Positions 14,168 to 14,707 of a stretch of DNA of 14,707 nt are shown one piece after another (the first letter of the stretch is position 1; each line of letters opens with the position of its first letter). Source of the stretch: Bauldia sp. (GTDB lineage Bacteria; Pseudomonadota; Alphaproteobacteria; Rhizobiales; Kaistiaceae); NCBI GenBank assembly GCA_020442095.1, contig JAGRKY010000071.1, positions 1 through 14,707 of the forward strand, given 5' to 3'. Both the position numbers and the translations under genes were made by a program. The notes under the pieces were generated by a model. It saw only the letters and a list, made by a program, of their open reading frames with translations, ran no database searches and was not told the origin of the DNA.

Positions 14168-14707
14168 TCAGCCGACTGGCGGCAGCGCCTCGAGGAACCG
14201 CACCGCCGCGCCGGTCGACGGCGTCACCAGCTCGCCCTCCCACATGACGCGACGGCCGCGGACGACCGTTCCCACCGGCCAGCCGGTCACCGTCACGCCC
14301 GCGAAGGGCGTCCAGCCACAGCGCGAGGCGACCCAGTCGTCGCGGATGGTCTCGCGGCGGCGCAAGTCGACGATGGTGAGGTCGGCGTCGTAGCCGAGGG
14401 CGATCCGGCCCTTGCGGGCGATGCCGAAGATGCGCGCCGGCCCGGCCGAGCTCAGGTCGACGAAACGTTCGAGCGACAGCCGCCCCGCCGCGACATGGTC
14501 GAGCATCACCGGCACCAGCGTCTGGACGCCCGGCATGCCGGAGGGCGAGGCCGGATAGGGCTTTGCCTTTTCCTCGAGTGTGTGGGGGGCGTGGTCCGAG
14601 CCGAGGACATCGACGATGCCCTGCTCCAGCCCCCACCACAGGCGGTCGCGATGGCGGGCGCCGCGGATCGGCGGGTTCATCTGCAGCCGCGTGCCGAGGT
14701 CGTCGTA
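14168..14707 (-). CDS. pyrC: Dihydroorotase (C-terminal 179 residues, cut by window end)
   Basis: The 3' part of a dihydroorotase, the third enzyme of pyrimidine synthesis, which closes carbamoyl-aspartate to dihydroorotate in the cytosol. The visible part has LQMNPPIR, the metal/catalytic GSDHAPHTLEEK, GMPGVQTLVPVML, an SSAGPARIFGI segment, the DADLTIVDL strand and CGWTPFAG, all usual for type I dihydroorotases. The reading frame is open to the window edge, so the start lies outside. Other cyclic amidohydrolases (allantoinase, hydantoinase) are less likely because of the NPPIR and CGWTPF motifs. Confidence 0.9.
   Translation of the reverse strand, partial: YDDLGTRLQMNPPIRGARHRDRLWWGLEQGIVDVLGSDHAPHTLEEKAKPYPASPSGMPGVQTLVPVMLDHVAAGRLSLERFVDLSSAGPARIFGIARKGRIALGYDADLTIVDLRRRETIRDDWVASRCGWTPFAGVTVTGWPVGTVVRGRRVMWEGELVTPSTGAAVRFLEALPPVG

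Noticed and set aside
1..14707. CRISPR arrays, transposases, integrases, phage genes or toxin-antitoxin pairs
   Set aside because: Reading both strands gave no spaced direct repeats and no protein with such motifs.

Overview
The window looks like a GC-rich alphaproteobacterial chromosome, most likely Hyphomicrobiales (Rhizobiales). The reasons are a TIGR02301-type secreted protein, a DUF1499 membrane protein, a TTAA-N7-TTAA CtrA-type box, clustered GANTC (CcrM) sites and strongly GC-biased third codon positions that create very long antisense shadow ORFs. The genus cannot be told from sequence alone.

Layout. Positions 1-29 are the 3' end of a tRNA (probably tRNA-Pro) cut by the window edge. 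Next comes a short leftward pair: an SDR oxidoreductase (222-1025) and an aldo/keto reductase (1261-2244). At 2359-2417 lies a decayed direct repeat of the tRNA 3' end plus its downstream flank, which looks like an attachment-site scar. A CoA-transferase pair atoD-atoA (2627-3946) follows rightward and meets, across a strong hairpin, a leftward pair: a protein with two apparent Rid-like halves (3992-4732) and a mandelate-racemase-group sugar-acid dehydratase with a TTG start (4774-5967). A 364-base divergent control region (5968-6331) separates these from a rightward three-gene sugar ABC importer: binding protein, tandem ATPase and permease (6332-10083). A perfect 13-bp hairpin sits between the binding protein and the ATPase.

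From about 10.1 kb the content becomes housekeeping-like: a DUF1499 membrane protein (leftward), a small charged ORF, an SRAP/YedK-type DNA-protein crosslink protein (leftward) diverging from a Nudix hydrolase plus TIGR02301 protein, a short helical protein behind a CtrA-type box, a secreted hypothetical protein, and the C-terminal part of dihydroorotase (pyrC), cut by the window end.

How it works together (inference). The left 10 kb reads as a tRNA-linked accessory catabolic block: import of a sugar or sugar acid, oxidation/reduction by SDR and AKR, dehydration to a 2-keto-3-deoxy acid, and possibly handling of a keto acid by the CoA-transferase. No kinase is present, which fits a non-phosphorylative route. 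The substrate cannot be named. No integrase, transposase, CRISPR array or defence system was found. The most unusual points are the duplicated tRNA end, the ABC ATPase in which both halves of one composite ATP site are degenerate, the double Rid-like protein next to a dehydratase, and a CtrA-type box that forms part of the 3' arm of a likely terminator.
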